Shown: positions 8,201-16,600 of the stretch, piece by piece
Layout: each line of letters opens with the position of its first letter
Position numbering within the stretch: the stretch's first letter is position 1
NCBI GenBank assembly: GCA_937880075.1
Contig: CALFLM010000016.1
Location: 11,331 to 75,330, forward strand
Direction: 5' to 3'
Length of the DNA: 64,000 bases
From: an uncultured Romboutsia sp.
Lineage (GTDB): Bacteria > Bacillota > Clostridia > Peptostreptococcales > Peptostreptococcaceae
Made by a program: the position numbers and the translations under genes
Notes under the pieces: generated by a model
Database searches by the model: none
Seen by the model: only the letters and a program-made list of their open reading frames with translations
What the model was told of the DNA's origin: nothing

Positions 8201-10364
8201 ATACCTGGAATTCGTATTCTCCTCCTTCTTCTAAAACAAAGTATCCTTTTGATCTAGCTGCATTGTTTCCATCATCTGTATTAATTCTCATTCCAATTGA
8301 TGAAGATGTAGCATAAGGTTTCATTGTTTCTAAATCTTTTAAAGCATCGTGAATATCCCACTTAGTTGTAGCAAATTTTTCTACATTACTACTATTGTAA
8401 TCAACACCAATAACACAGTTTAATTTAGTTTTATGTCTAATGCCATCCTTCTCAACCTCAACAGTTAATATAAATTCATCCTTTGCATTTTCAGGCATTG
8501 ATGGACTAGGTTTATAGTCATATTTACCATCAGGTCTTTCACTTAATGTTCCATACTTAGGTTTTGATACATCAACTACACTAACATTCCCAGGTGAAAC
8601 TAAGCTTTTATCAAAATCAAATACATAACCTGTAGAAGCAACATAAAAGGCTCTTCCTGTTTCCCTTCCTACTTCTCCCATTGCATAAACACTTTGTACT
8701 GGAATAACCTCTTCGTATCCAAGTTTCTTTATTTTATTAATTGTTTCTGACTTTAATGGCCATAATAATTCATTTTCCATATACCATGTGTAATCACGAC
8801 CTCCCGCTACACTAAGTCTGTAAGCAAGGTCATCAAATCTATCGGTTCTTGTTTTTTTACCATCACTTTCAAGCTTATAATCATATGGTGGAATATATAT
8901 ACCATTAAAAGTACCTCCATCGTAAGTTGACTTAATAACATTTGCAAAATTAACTGGTCCAATTTCATGAGCAAATGTACTATACATAAAGTTTCCTATG
9001 TTAGGTTCATTTATATAGTATTGATCTCCCTCATATATTTGTTGCTTTAAACTACTATATGGATCTGCAACCTTATTCCAATCATATGTTCCTTCTTCTC
9101 CTCTATACTCTGCTATATTAGTGTATAAAATATATGCTACAGCGCTAAGAGCATTGTTAGTTATCTCACTAAATTCATTACCAACACCCCACTCATCACT
9201 GTAACCACTATATCTTCCTTGGTAATGATGATTTATTTCGTGTATAATCCCCCATCCACCAGATTTCATTAAACTATCATAATTTAGTGCATCAGTTCCC
9301 CAATCTGGAGGTAAGTTACATGTCCATGATCCTACAGATGCATATGCAATACCTGTTGTTATATACTGGTCAAATGTAAGAGTCATAGGTCTATTCCTAT
9401 ATTGTTGTGCCATCGTTTCTGCACTAATAGATACTACATTTGTCCAAAATAATGCTGCATCATGTGGATTTTCTATCTCACGAATAAATTTAGCTGGTAC
9501 TGCAAATCTTAAATACGGTGTTCTTATCTCTGCAAAAACCCCTGGAGCATCTTTTGCTATCTTCCATTCTTCTTCTGTTGTCTTACCTAAATCAAAATAA
9601 GGTGTATCAACAACACCTTTTACATCAACTTCAAGTTTTAGTCCTGATGGAACAGAATCATCTATATCTATATAAACCATTCCTCCAAAAGGTGTTCCTA
9701 CTTTAATTTCGCTTTGGCTTATTGAAAAAGTCTTACCTAAGTAAGGCATACGATTTTCAATATTATTATTATAGTTATAATCCTCTGCATCAACCATTGT
9801 CATACCAACGCTAATTTTTATCTTTCCTTTTTTAGCATAACTTAGAGCCTCATCATTTAACTTTACAGTAGCTATCTCTCCTGCTGGAACATAAGATGCT
9901 AGTGAATGTAATCCCTTAGCATTTGTATTAATATAAATCTTTTTTTCTACTCCCAAAGCACTATCTGGAACAGTTCCATAAAATTGTCCATCTGCGGCTT
10001 TATGTTTTGTTAAAGTTCCATTTTGGATATCTTTTTCTACATTATCCATGATCTCTTTATTTTCTTTTTTTATTAGTTCAAAAACATCTTTACTTGGAAC
10101 TTTGTTGGTTAACGGAATAGGATAACTGCTTATATCATAAAGTCCCGTTACATTAGGTAACTTACGCGCTACATTCTTTTTAGTTATTACAACACTATCT
10201 GTTGAATCATATACAAATGTATCGTCTATTCCATTTGAGTATATTGGGTTAGTATAATCATAATTTCCATTTGCAAAAACATACATATAAGAGCTAAAAA
10301 TTTGCGTAATACTAACTGCAAACACAACTAACCCAGAGATAAATTTTAATAAAATTTTCTTCAT
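5259..10364 (-). CDS. Giant membrane-anchored peptidase M60 (enhancin-like) surface protease with CBM32/F5-8C and Ig-like repeats
   Basis: 1701 residues. A signal peptide (1-~32) is followed by an M60 domain (~170-560) with the zinc motif HEINH (His375, Glu376, His379) and probable third ligand Glu400 in GNEFSEITNN. A PA14-like or jelly-roll stretch follows at ~690-800, an F5/8-type-C/CBM32-like domain at ~836-993 (VNDIKVISTPKG, FDLGGEKSFNNIEVYTRRTG), and four Ig-like domains at ~1118-1438 (IIGADDIEIGVGQVDTF occurs twice). Then come a ~100-residue C-terminal domain, an Asn/Asp-rich stalk (~1548-1661), one membrane helix and the tail RTIKKK. No LPxTG-type sorting motif is evident. M60 enzymes cleave O-glycosylated mucin-type glycoproteins (family knowledge), so a cell-surface mucinase/adhesin is inferred. 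It is monocistronic, with its own promoter and terminator. Confidence 0.9.
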   Translation of the reverse strand: MKKILLKFISGLVVFAVSITQIFSSYMYVFANGNYDYTNPIYSNGIDDTFVYDSTDSVVITKKNVARKLPNVTGLYDISSYPIPLTNKVPSKDVFELIKKENKEIMDNVEKDIQNGTLTKHKAADGQFYGTVPDSALGVEKKIYINTNAKGLHSLASYVPAGEIATVKLNDEALSYAKKGKIKISVGMTMVDAEDYNYNNNIENRMPYLGKTFSISQSEIKVGTPFGGMVYIDIDDSVPSGLKLEVDVKGVVDTPYFDLGKTTEEEWKIAKDAPGVFAEIRTPYLRFAVPAKFIREIENPHDAALFWTNVVSISAETMAQQYRNRPMTLTFDQYITTGIAYASVGSWTCNLPPDWGTDALNYDSLMKSGGWGIIHEINHHYQGRYSGYSDEWGVGNEFSEITNNALSAVAYILYTNIAEYRGEEGTYDWNKVADPYSSLKQQIYEGDQYYINEPNIGNFMYSTFAHEIGPVNFANVIKSTYDGGTFNGIYIPPYDYKLESDGKKTRTDRFDDLAYRLSVAGGRDYTWYMENELLWPLKSETINKIKKLGYEEVIPVQSVYAMGEVGRETGRAFYVASTGYVFDFDKSLVSPGNVSVVDVSKPKYGTLSERPDGKYDYKPSPSMPENAKDEFILTVEVEKDGIRHKTKLNCVIGVDYNSSNVEKFATTKWDIHDALKDLETMKPYATSSSIGMRINTDDGNNAARSKGYFVLEEGGEYEFQVFGDDNTAFRLHLEDGTTLQSLTEDYSANVNDAYNLPTSTKFTVNLEANKAYSYTLVANNKDGIGWADVNIRKTSGDTSWKSINQVYSNLNDVGKYTDRNFIMPEPVYVRPPVLAGGNEILVNDIKVISTPKGVTPNSDPNSLKEGDPNNIVDGDLNSYFHSSYSSDRTPFPHEYIFDLGGEKSFNNIEVYTRRTGEEAGVIGDYEVYIADKYDTSNTNWTKIAEDHTRNNNLNASKDLKISVPQTKANYLKIKALNNRSDVYNLTILAELKLSTETNVKNLIAQNSSFIQYRGNWTKDSSGAFVNGATYNTTDGYFMYCFDGKESNIYSTKDVEVEMRVNGGKWKKAKLIGSLREPSITLDMGKEGKYVVEVRGIGQEIALNMISTDGTFYKGKAPTSKSPVIIGADDIEIGVGQVDTFDKMYGVSYTDDIDKTGLTINVSGNIGKPKPGTNEKYTLTYSVTDSDSNTTTVDRIVTVTNQLPQILGLDDVTIKKGTKFDLQNKVLATDYEDKNITNKIVYPSVDVSTLDIGTHNLKYSVEDSDKNITESIRTIKILSNESPIIIGADDIEIGVGQVDTFDKMYGVSYTDDIDKTGLTINVSGNIGKPKPGTNEKYTLTYSVTDSDSNTTTVDRIVTVTNQLPQISKLEDIVIKKGQSIDLLQGVIATDKEDGDITKNIEVIGTVDTNKEGTYNLEYKVEDSDKNITKSSRIVVVEKIDEVIPPDEEENSSIHPVIKEAINNNLVRFISGTGRIEDPLELEINNISDDKVDNLLSDLKALEIRIDSLEDKYGYTVVKFAISTEGNEENNIILKVKNDYRNIADKLKEFSGKTNDVVEDDNISNDKDNNINNDNASNNNTNTDNINNNNTNTNNINNDNTNDENINSTINNGKENNTVNGANNKVDKDINDDTIDDNISNDLDNNTVKKDNINSNSDNNDSIKFDNNKPIKGNLKIEDKFIIPYIGVGLVLLFLLLRTIKKK
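6271..6526 (-). repeat. Intragenic repeat unit A in the M60 gene
   Basis: This 256-bp block matches 6751-7006 with only three differences at an offset of exactly 480 bp (160 codons). It encodes one Ig-like domain plus flanks. Such high identity implies a recent duplication or ongoing gene conversion. Confidence 0.95.
6751..7006 (-). repeat. Intragenic repeat unit B in the M60 gene
   Basis: Partner of 6271-6526 (253 of 256 positions equal). Recombination between the two in-frame copies would remove or add exactly 160 residues of the stalk, changing protein length without breaking the frame. Confidence 0.95.
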
Positions 10365-10424
10365 AGTCTGTCCTTTCTTCTTAGTATAATTTTTTATATT
10401 ACGTATGCTCCTGTTATACTGCTC

Positions 10425-10452
10425 ATTATACTATAAATCCCAAGTTAACCAA
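10425..10452 (-). promoter_or_regulatory. Probable promoter of the M60 gene
   Basis: On the minus strand, TTGGTT (10452-10447), a 16-nt spacer and a perfect TATAAT (10430-10425), about 60 nt upstream of the M60 start codon at 10364. The -35 box is only a moderate match. Confidence 0.5.
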
Positions 10453-10935
10453 ACAGAAATTTCTACTTTTTTCGATAAATTTTGTAAAATAAATTCATTT
10501 CTAAAAAAGTAAGATTTGTAAAACTAAAAGATATTTAACTATCTATTTAATTGTATTTAAGTGGAATTCTATCTCTAGAAGATAATTAGATTATCAAATA
10601 CAAAATAAGGTTATAAAAAAACAACTGGATTTAATAATTTGCATCCAGTTGCTTAGTTATTCATAATTAATTTTTTTGCTATCTTTAAATGTAGCCCTTT
10701 AAAGTTTAATTCCGTAATATTTGTATATCTAAAGATTAATCTTTCAAATTTTGCTTATTTAAAATTTGTGCGTCTTTTACATTTTAAGTGAAAAATATTT
10801 AATCTAGAAAAACGATTACTATATTCCCATTCTACTACCTACGATTTTACTTCAGTCATATAATTTTTATTTATTTAAATGTTTTTAATATTATTAATTA
10901 CATAAACCAAAGTAAAATATTTAAACTGTTATCCA
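10453..10935. other. Non-coding stretch outside the integrated element
   Basis: AT-rich spacer between the M60 promoter and the far attachment site of the rlmH element. Apart from the terminator at 10614-10651 I see nothing convincing. On the minus strand a short frame around 10860-10770 is broken by stops and resembles nothing I know. Before insertion of the element this DNA would have lain directly downstream of rlmH. Confidence 0.5.
10614..10651 (-). terminator. Rho-independent terminator, probably the original rlmH-operon terminator
   Basis: A 9-bp stem (CAACTGGAT with ATCCAGTTG, arms 10622-10630 and 10643-10651) followed on the minus strand by seven or more T. It lies ~290 nt beyond the far att site. 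In the element-free chromosome it would sit downstream of rlmH on the same strand, so it probably ended that transcript; now it can end transcription leaving the element. Confidence 0.75.
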
Positions 10936-10975
10936 TTATTTATGATACGGTTCTCCGTACCGTACTCTACGGAGC
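10936..10975 (-). other. Far attachment site (att) of the rlmH-integrated element
   Basis: On the minus strand, 10953-10936 reads GAACCGTATCATAAATAA: in frame EPYHK-stop, the exact RlmH C-terminus, although no rlmH precedes it. It matches the true rlmH 3' end (24584-24567) at 15 of 18 positions. The first eight bases (GAACCGTA) are identical and the three differences are synonymous third positions. Inside the element it continues into the arms GCTCCGT and GTACGGT, which complement ACGGAGC and ACCGTAC at the other end. Confidence 0.88.
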
Positions 10976-10982
10976 TTAATTC

Positions 10983-11480
10983 TTATATTAAATCATCACT
11001 ATTTAGAAATTCTAAAAAGAACCTTACTCCAAATATAGTCGCAAATACTAAAAGTGCTTTACCTGCATATTCCCAAAACTTACTTAACTGAATACTCATA
11101 AATACTTTATCCCTATTATCCAAATCATCCATTTTATTAGATATTAACACTAATAAATCTTTTAACTCAATCTTCAATTCATCTGATAATTTATCACTCT
11201 CTAATAAGTCTAGTATTCTATTTGATACAGTTATATAATATTTTTTTGTCTCAATAGACATTGATTTAGATGCATCAATGCTTTCTTTAAATGCATTAAT
11301 AATTACTTTTGTTTCATCTACTAAATGTGGAACCTGTTCTAATATTTTTAAGAATACTTCTTTATCTATATCAGGAGACATTTGTATTAGTTGCATTACT
11401 TTCTCTTTTGAAAGATTTCTCCAATCACCTATTTTTAATTTTTTCTTTACTTCCTCTTCTGTAAATGTTTTTTTACTCAT
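10983..11480 (-). CDS. Hypothetical tail-anchored protein, element cargo
   Basis: 165 residues. A mostly helical, charged N-terminal region (EEEVKKKLKIGDWRNLSKEK) is followed by one hydrophobic segment near the C-terminus (AGKALLVFATIFGVRFFLEFL) and a short acidic end, suggesting a membrane-tethered cytosolic protein. The ribosome-binding site AGGAGG is 8 nt from the ATG. It is the outermost gene of the element, next to the far att site, and in line with the lipoprotein and YkvA genes on the same strand. I recognise no family. Confidence 0.65.
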   Translation of the reverse strand: MSKKTFTEEEVKKKLKIGDWRNLSKEKVMQLIQMSPDIDKEVFLKILEQVPHLVDETKVIINAFKESIDASKSMSIETKKYYITVSNRILDLLESDKLSDELKIELKDLLVLISNKMDDLDNRDKVFMSIQLSKFWEYAGKALLVFATIFGVRFFLEFLNSDDLI

Positions 11481-11547
11481 TACCTCTTCCTCCTTAATTT
11501 CACATATGTATAATCGATAGCTCTATGTAATATAAAATTTAGTTAGT

Positions 11548-12216
11548 TTAATTATTTTCAAATGCACATCTATCGCAGCCTTCACAAACTCCATAAAATC
11601 CATTTTCGCAATTTTTTTCTAAAGAATTACACTTACTACATAACTTTCCTTCATAAAAATCAACTAACTCTGATTTTGGAAAAACTCCACCACAATGTAA
11701 ACATTCGTCTAATTCGCCCTCACAATTCAGACATATACCGTTCGAATTATCATCATCTCCAGGTAGCAAACTTCTATTACACTGTTCACATTTTTTAGCA
11801 TTATCGTAGCAAGATTTGTGCACATATCCATATCCATGAACATGATTTAGATTAGAAGATGCTTCTTCTTTTCCACATAATATACATTTTACATATTCTA
11901 CATTAGGGTCTTGTGCATCAATTTTCTTTTCATTAGTTCTTTTAGTTTCTTTTTTATCATTAGATTTATCTTTTTTATTTATATCACCTTGTTCTTTCAC
12001 AGAATTATCTTCTGTCTTTGGTTTTTCAGATACCCATTTAGCTTCTACCCCACAATTAGAACAGAATTTTGTTATCTCATTAGATTCTGCACTACAATTA
12101 CTACAATACACAATTTTACTAGCCTTTACTTCTTTATTAGAAGTTTTATCATTGCTATTACATCCAGTCATAAATATAGTAAACGTTAACATTATCAAAA
12201 CTATATATTTTTTCAT
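11548..12216 (-). CDS. Cysteine-rich zinc-ribbon lipoprotein
   Basis: 222 residues. A lipoprotein signal ending in the lipobox-like FMTGC (lipidated Cys19) is followed by repeated zinc-knuckle pairs: YCSNCSAE with KFCSNCG, then after a lysine-rich linker CILCGKEE, KKCEQCNRS, GICLNCEGE, ECLHCGGVF, KLCSKCNS and CEGCDRC. The order of paired CxxC units with an intervening HVHGYGYVHKSCY recalls LIM/zinc-ribbon modules. Such domains on the outer face of the membrane are unusual. Metal binding is inferred; the role is unknown. It is cargo in the distal arm of the element, 68 nt downstream of the 165-residue gene's upstream neighbour region. Confidence 0.75.
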   Translation of the reverse strand: MKKYIVLIMLTFTIFMTGCNSNDKTSNKEVKASKIVYCSNCSAESNEITKFCSNCGVEAKWVSEKPKTEDNSVKEQGDINKKDKSNDKKETKRTNEKKIDAQDPNVEYVKCILCGKEEASSNLNHVHGYGYVHKSCYDNAKKCEQCNRSLLPGDDDNSNGICLNCEGELDECLHCGGVFPKSELVDFYEGKLCSKCNSLEKNCENGFYGVCEGCDRCAFENN

Positions 12217-12243
12217 TACTTCATCCCCTTATTTAAATATAAT

Positions 12244-12627
12244 TTATAATTTATTTTCTATTTTATTAAACTCTTCTTCTGTTATATTATTAAACCATTC
12301 TTTTGTTCTCTTTCTTGCTTTCCCTTTTATTTCAGGTGTTATAAATATAGAAATTACTCCTAATGCAGTTATTATAGCAGTCAAATCATCACCATAACCT
12401 ATAATTGGAATAGGATCTGCTATTAAATCTATAGGTGTTATAAAATGTCCTAATGCACCTATTATAGTAACTTTTGCTTTCATAGGAACTGATTCATCTT
12501 TAAGAGAGTAAAACAACAGCCATACTCCATATATAACATTTACTCCAGCCTTAGAAAAAACTGATTTTATCTTATTAAACAATGACTCATCCGAGTACTC
12601 TTTCTCATACTGATTTCTATCAATCAT
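12244..12627 (-). CDS. YkvA/DUF1232 family membrane protein
   Basis: 127 residues. It carries the family core LGHFITPIDLIADPIPIIGYGDDL, quoted here only as its key parts PIDLI, DPIP and GYGDDL, followed by a hydrophobic segment (ITALGVISIFITPEI) and a basic tail. DUF1232 proteins are small membrane-associated proteins of unclear function. The start has AAAGGAG 8 nt upstream. It lies directly downstream of the recombinase gene on the same strand and is probably element cargo. Confidence 0.85.
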   Translation of the reverse strand: MIDRNQYEKEYSDESLFNKIKSVFSKAGVNVIYGVWLLFYSLKDESVPMKAKVTIIGALGHFITPIDLIADPIPIIGYGDDLTAIITALGVISIFITPEIKGKARKRTKEWFNNITEEEFNKIENKL

Positions 12628-12710
12628 AATTATTTCTCCTTTCCATTATATACCTTATTTCTGTTATATTTTGTCATTTATTGTCATCTCTCTAAATGTT
12701 TAGTCCTCAA

Positions 12711-14357
12711 TCAAATCGATATTTTCAAATCTACTCGGTTTATTCCTAACAAATATAAAAAGGATGAGTCACCATTTAATTTTGGTAACTCATCCTTCAT
12801 TAGGTATGTTATTACATCATCATTTATTTGTATTTCTATACTATCTATTTCTCTTTTTTCATTCATAGTTATTTGTGAAACTAGTAAGTGTATTAGTTGT
12901 TTTCTTTGTTGGCTTGTACTCATATTGAGAAATACTTCTTTAAATTTTCTCATTACATCATTTATTAGTTCAAATGGTACAGGCTCTCCCTCTGCAAGTT
13001 GAACTTCTTGTCTAAGTTCTTGTTCTCTATATTTTAGTTTTTCTATATCATCATTTATTGATTTAACTCTAGTTGAAAGTTCAGTTTTATCTAATATACC
13101 ATCTTCAAATAGCTCTATATTCTTATTCTTTTTGCTATTTAACTTATCTATCCCTTTAATTAAACTATTTAATTCTTCTAATATAGGTTTTATTTTAGTA
13201 GATTTATTTCTATTTATATTGTCTACCACTTTCCTTAATATAACCTTATCATTTATTAAAGTCATTATCTTATTTAAAACATACTCATCTGCTACTTCTA
13301 CCCTTATTGAATTAGAATTACACACTGCTGTTCCTTTATTTTTCCAATTTCCACAAGAATAATATTCTAAAACTTTTTTAGTCCCATCTTTTCTTCTGCT
13401 AGTCGACCTACTTATTGTCATTCCTGCACCACATACAGGACATTTAAGTATTCCTGTTAAAGGAAATTCACTATCATATACTTTATTATGTTTCTTACTT
13501 CTTTCCTTTAGTATTACTTGTACCTTATTCCATGTTTGCATATCTATTATTGGTTCATGTTGTCCATCAGAAAGTATAGGGTTTGCATTTATATTGTTCC
13601 TTCTTTTTTTACTCCAATCTTGTCTTACATTGTATCTTATTTTTCCTATATATACTGGATTTTGGAGTATTTCTTTTACTGTACTTACTGCAAATTGTTT
13701 ATTTCGTTTAGTCTTATAACCTTCTTTGTTTACTCTGTTTACTACTGCTTTATATCCATAGCCTTGACTATATAATTCAAATATCCGTCTTACTGTATTT
13801 GCCTCTTTTTCATTTATTTCTAATCTAGTATTCTTTCTTTTCTTTCCATCATTAGGTAGTTCTACTAAATCATATCCTAAAACTACACCTCCATTCCACC
13901 TTCCGTCTCTTGCTCTAGCTAATAATCCCATCTTAACATTTTCAGCTATTGTCTCTCTTTCAAATTCTCCTATAGCTCCCATTATATTTAATTGAAGTTT
14001 TCCTGATGGAGTTTCTGTTTCAAAGTTTTCTGTCAATGAACGAAATGCTATGTTATGTTTATTTAGCAACTCTACTATATTAAGAATATCTAGTAACTTT
14101 CTACTTATACGATTTAACTTCCATACTATTACTAAATCGAATTTATTTTCTGTTACATCATGTAAAAGTTGTTTTATTCCTGGTCTATTAGTTATATTCT
14201 TACCACTTATACCTCTATCTTCATATAGATTATATATTTCATGGCCTTCTCTTTCACAGTATTCTCTTATTTTTAGATTCTGTTCGTCTATACTATACCC
14301 TTCTTCTGCTTGTTCTACAGTTGATACTCTACAGTATATTGCTACTTTTTTACTCAT
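12711..14357 (-). CDS. Large serine recombinase, CcrC-like cassette recombinase
   Basis: 548 residues from the ATG at 14357. The start is chosen because AAAGGAG lies 9 nt upstream; the ATG at 14381 lacks one. The resolvase domain has the nucleophile Ser12 in AIYCRVST, plus EDRGISGKN, WKLNRISRKLLD and GEFERETIAENVKMGLLARA. Then come the recombinase domain (INEKEANTVRRIFELYSQG, NPVYIGKIRYN), a zinc ribbon (CPVCGAGMTISRS ... YYSCGNW ... CNS) and a long coiled coil. Size and layout fit staphylococcal CcrC. It presumably excises and integrates the element between the rlmH att sites. Its start overlaps a 38-residue ORF by 8 nt, so translation is probably coupled. Confidence 0.9.
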   Translation of the reverse strand: MSKKVAIYCRVSTVEQAEEGYSIDEQNLKIREYCEREGHEIYNLYEDRGISGKNITNRPGIKQLLHDVTENKFDLVIVWKLNRISRKLLDILNIVELLNKHNIAFRSLTENFETETPSGKLQLNIMGAIGEFERETIAENVKMGLLARARDGRWNGGVVLGYDLVELPNDGKKRKNTRLEINEKEANTVRRIFELYSQGYGYKAVVNRVNKEGYKTKRNKQFAVSTVKEILQNPVYIGKIRYNVRQDWSKKRRNNINANPILSDGQHEPIIDMQTWNKVQVILKERSKKHNKVYDSEFPLTGILKCPVCGAGMTISRSTSRRKDGTKKVLEYYSCGNWKNKGTAVCNSNSIRVEVADEYVLNKIMTLINDKVILRKVVDNINRNKSTKIKPILEELNSLIKGIDKLNSKKNKNIELFEDGILDKTELSTRVKSINDDIEKLKYREQELRQEVQLAEGEPVPFELINDVMRKFKEVFLNMSTSQQRKQLIHLLVSQITMNEKREIDSIEIQINDDVITYLMKDELPKLNGDSSFLYLLGINRVDLKISI

Positions 14358-14466
14358 TTTCTCTATCTCCTTTGTTTTCATTTTTTAATATGGATTTTTG
14401 TATTATATTACTTAATATCTCTACTATTTTTTGTGCTTTTATTTGCTCTAAGCTAACATTATCCAT
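14350..14466 (-). CDS. 38-residue ORF translationally coupled to the recombinase
   Basis: Starts ATG at 14466 with GGAGG 6 nt upstream and reads MDNVSLEQIKAQKIVEIL ... ENKGDRENE. It is helical and charged. Its stop (14352-14350) overlaps the recombinase start (14357) in an ATGAGTAA arrangement. Strong spacing and overlap favour a real gene or a leader controlling recombinase synthesis. I recognise no family. Confidence 0.6.
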   Translation of the reverse strand: MDNVSLEQIKAQKIVEILSNIIQKSILKNENKGDRENE

Positions 14467-14524
14467 TTCATTCCTCCATTTATTTCTCCAAATTTATAAT
14501 ATATATTTTTTGATTATTTTAATT

Positions 14525-14552
14525 AGAACTAACTCTAAAAAGAGTTAGTTCT
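14525..14552. repeat. Perfect 12-bp inverted repeat
   Basis: AGAACTAACTCT (14525-14536), loop AAAA, AGAGTTAGTTCT (14541-14552). It overlaps the stop codon of the 62-residue ORF. No T-run follows on either strand, so it is a poor terminator; it may be an RNA processing or stabilising hairpin, or a protein-binding site between the helicase and recombinase parts of the operon. Confidence 0.85.
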
Positions 14553-14723
14553 GCAATAATTATCTAAGACTTCATCTATATTTTTTCTACAACTACTTAT
14601 TTCTTTAAGTATAAGATCCAATGCTTTTGCTTTATATGCATTTAGCATAATATACTCATAATACTCTTGTTCCTCTTTTATCGATAACTCTAAGATTTCA
14701 TTTTTTATTAGTTCATAGTTCAT
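14535..14723 (-). CDS. 62-residue helical protein between helicase and recombinase genes
   Basis: MNYELIKNEILELSIKEEQE ... ISSCRKNIDEVLDNYCRTNSF. It is strongly charged and predicted helical, with no recognised domain. AAGGAG precedes the ATG. It lies in the cch-small ORF-ccr position, where staphylococcal cassettes also carry small ORFs, and its 3' end forms a perfect 12-bp palindrome. Its likely role is in replication or recombination of the element, by position only. Confidence 0.6.
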   Translation of the reverse strand: MNYELIKNEILELSIKEEQEYYEYIMLNAYKAKALDLILKEISSCRKNIDEVLDNYCRTNSF

Positions 14724-14830
14724 AAATATAAATTCTCCTTTTTATACTTTTCATACTACTAGGATGTTGAATGTTTCACTATCTTCTTACTATCCTAGTA
14801 TCTTATTTATTTTAATTTTTTCATCTAAAC

Positions 14831-16600
14831 CTATTTAAATAGTTTTATTACTATAAAGTCAGTTTTAACTCCTACGCTATTATTTCTTGATCTCGTAAGT
14901 CTATCTTTTTCACAATCTAAAACCCCAGCTTTTTTTAGTTCTTTTAAGACTACTTTTTTATCCTCATATCCGCCTTCTTTTATCATTAATTCAAATGACA
15001 ATTGATCCATTTGAACCTCGGTATACTCTCCTTTTTCTGTAATAGTCCCTAGTACCTCTTGTGAACTAGTTTTTGAATTACCTTCAAACTTATTTCTATA
15101 TCTCTCTACATATTCTTTTATAAAATCTATTACCGATTCTTTAAAGTTTCTGCACTTTAAGGATTCTTTTTCTATATTAACTATCATACCTACCATCCCT
15201 TCTATGTCTAATTCTATATCTAATATTTCCTCTAGCATAAATGCTGTTTGTATAAGAATCGCAAACTTACTACACCTTCTCATTGACATATCATCATATA
15301 TATTCATTTTAAGAAGTTCATCATATAAATTAAGTTTTTCTTGCTTATGATTTCTAATTAACTCATTTTTATTTTGATTTAATAAGTACTCTGCAAATTC
15401 TATTGCTAAATGTCCGTAATTATTTATAATTACATGATTTATAGAATCTGCATGTTGTGAACTTTTAGTCCATATAAAGTTTTCTGCTTCTATTACCCTC
15501 ACTTGTACTCCTGCATTCTTATTAGAAGATCTAGTTATGGATTTTTCACCATTTGAAAGTATTGTCGTTAACCAAGATTCCTTTTCCATTAATTCAGAAT
15601 CTTTATTTAAACGTTCCTTGTCAGCTCCATTTGCTAAACTATATATAAATTTCGTAAAATTGTTCATATCTGACATTGATATTTCATCAAAAGCATATGG
15701 CACTCCTTTTAAACCACCTAACTTTTTTATTAAAGCATTATTAGTTCCATTGTAAGTTCCATATAAACCATTATTCTTAACCTCTGGGTAACCAAAACAT
15801 GAGATTGCTAACTTTAAAGCTGTAGATTTTCCTGTTGTTGAATTCCCAACTAGATGTATTATTATAGAGTCAAGTCCTAACTCTTCACCTATGTAACCTA
15901 AAAGAATAGCTGAAAGTCCACTTATTAGGGCAAATTCTAACTCTACATTTCCTATAACATACTTTTTTATCATCTTGATGTATTCATCATGTGAACCTTT
16001 AGGTTTAATTTCACTTACCCCTACATATGTTGAATTTAAACCTATAGCTTCATTTAGTTTATATATTGTATTTCCTTCATAATTCATGAACCCTAGTTTA
16101 GAATGTATGTATCTTCTAGGAATATACTCTTCACATTCTCTTATACACTCTACTACATACTTCCTATTACTTTTAACTATATCTGCTCCTTTATTTTGTA
16201 ATTTCATTAAATTACGTTCATCTAAGCAATCGCTTCTATTTAGTAGTTCTTGTTCTATTTTTCTTACGGTTCTAAATTCTAAAAGAATTTTTTCATTACC
16301 ATCATCTATATTTAGTAAATTTTCTTTAGGCCATACTAACCTTCCAATATTTATATTTCCAGATTCTAATGCTTTCATATATAGATACTTTCCTTCACTA
16401 CAAAAGTTTTTAGATTCATATTTGTATAATTTAACATTTCTTGCTGTATCTATTTTTATTTCTTCTATACCTTCTGTATATTTATCATTTACAATTGCTA
16501 AGCTATTTTCTAATAAACTACTATTTACTTTATCTTTTAATTTCTCAGGTTCTTTTGGTATTACTCTTTGCTTTAGTGTTTTTTTGTGTTTTATTGCCAT
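14831..16600 (-). CDS. DUF927-type (Cch-like) replicative helicase of the element
   Basis: 589 residues. The N-terminal ~180 residues have no clear motif. The ATPase core follows: Walker A GNSTTGKST (Gly257-Thr260 end), Walker B region PYAFDEIS, and a sensor-like stretch WLTTILSNGEKS with an arginine-rich SNKNAGVQVRVIEAEN. This is the DUF927 domain found in the Cch/Cch2 helicases of SCC elements, reported to be MCM-like and probably replicative. A winged-helix-like C-terminus follows. The ATG has GGAGAG upstream. It is the first gene of a minus-strand block: cch-like, 62-aa, 38-aa, recombinase. Confidence 0.85.
   Translation of the reverse strand: MAIKHKKTLKQRVIPKEPEKLKDKVNSSLLENSLAIVNDKYTEGIEEIKIDTARNVKLYKYESKNFCSEGKYLYMKALESGNINIGRLVWPKENLLNIDDGNEKILLEFRTVRKIEQELLNRSDCLDERNLMKLQNKGADIVKSNRKYVVECIRECEEYIPRRYIHSKLGFMNYEGNTIYKLNEAIGLNSTYVGVSEIKPKGSHDEYIKMIKKYVIGNVELEFALISGLSAILLGYIGEELGLDSIIIHLVGNSTTGKSTALKLAISCFGYPEVKNNGLYGTYNGTNNALIKKLGGLKGVPYAFDEISMSDMNNFTKFIYSLANGADKERLNKDSELMEKESWLTTILSNGEKSITRSSNKNAGVQVRVIEAENFIWTKSSQHADSINHVIINNYGHLAIEFAEYLLNQNKNELIRNHKQEKLNLYDELLKMNIYDDMSMRRCSKFAILIQTAFMLEEILDIELDIEGMVGMIVNIEKESLKCRNFKESVIDFIKEYVERYRNKFEGNSKTSSQEVLGTITEKGEYTEVQMDQLSFELMIKEGGYEDKKVVLKELKKAGVLDCEKDRLTRSRNNSVGVKTDFIVIKLFK

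Noticed and set aside
10660..10936. Possible broken gene on the minus strand near 10860-10770
   Set aside because: Short frames interrupted by stops and no recognisable similarity; reported only as non-coding.
14525..14552. Terminator between the 62-residue and 38-residue ORFs
   Set aside because: The stem is perfect but no T-run follows on either strand, so it is reported as a palindrome, not a terminator.
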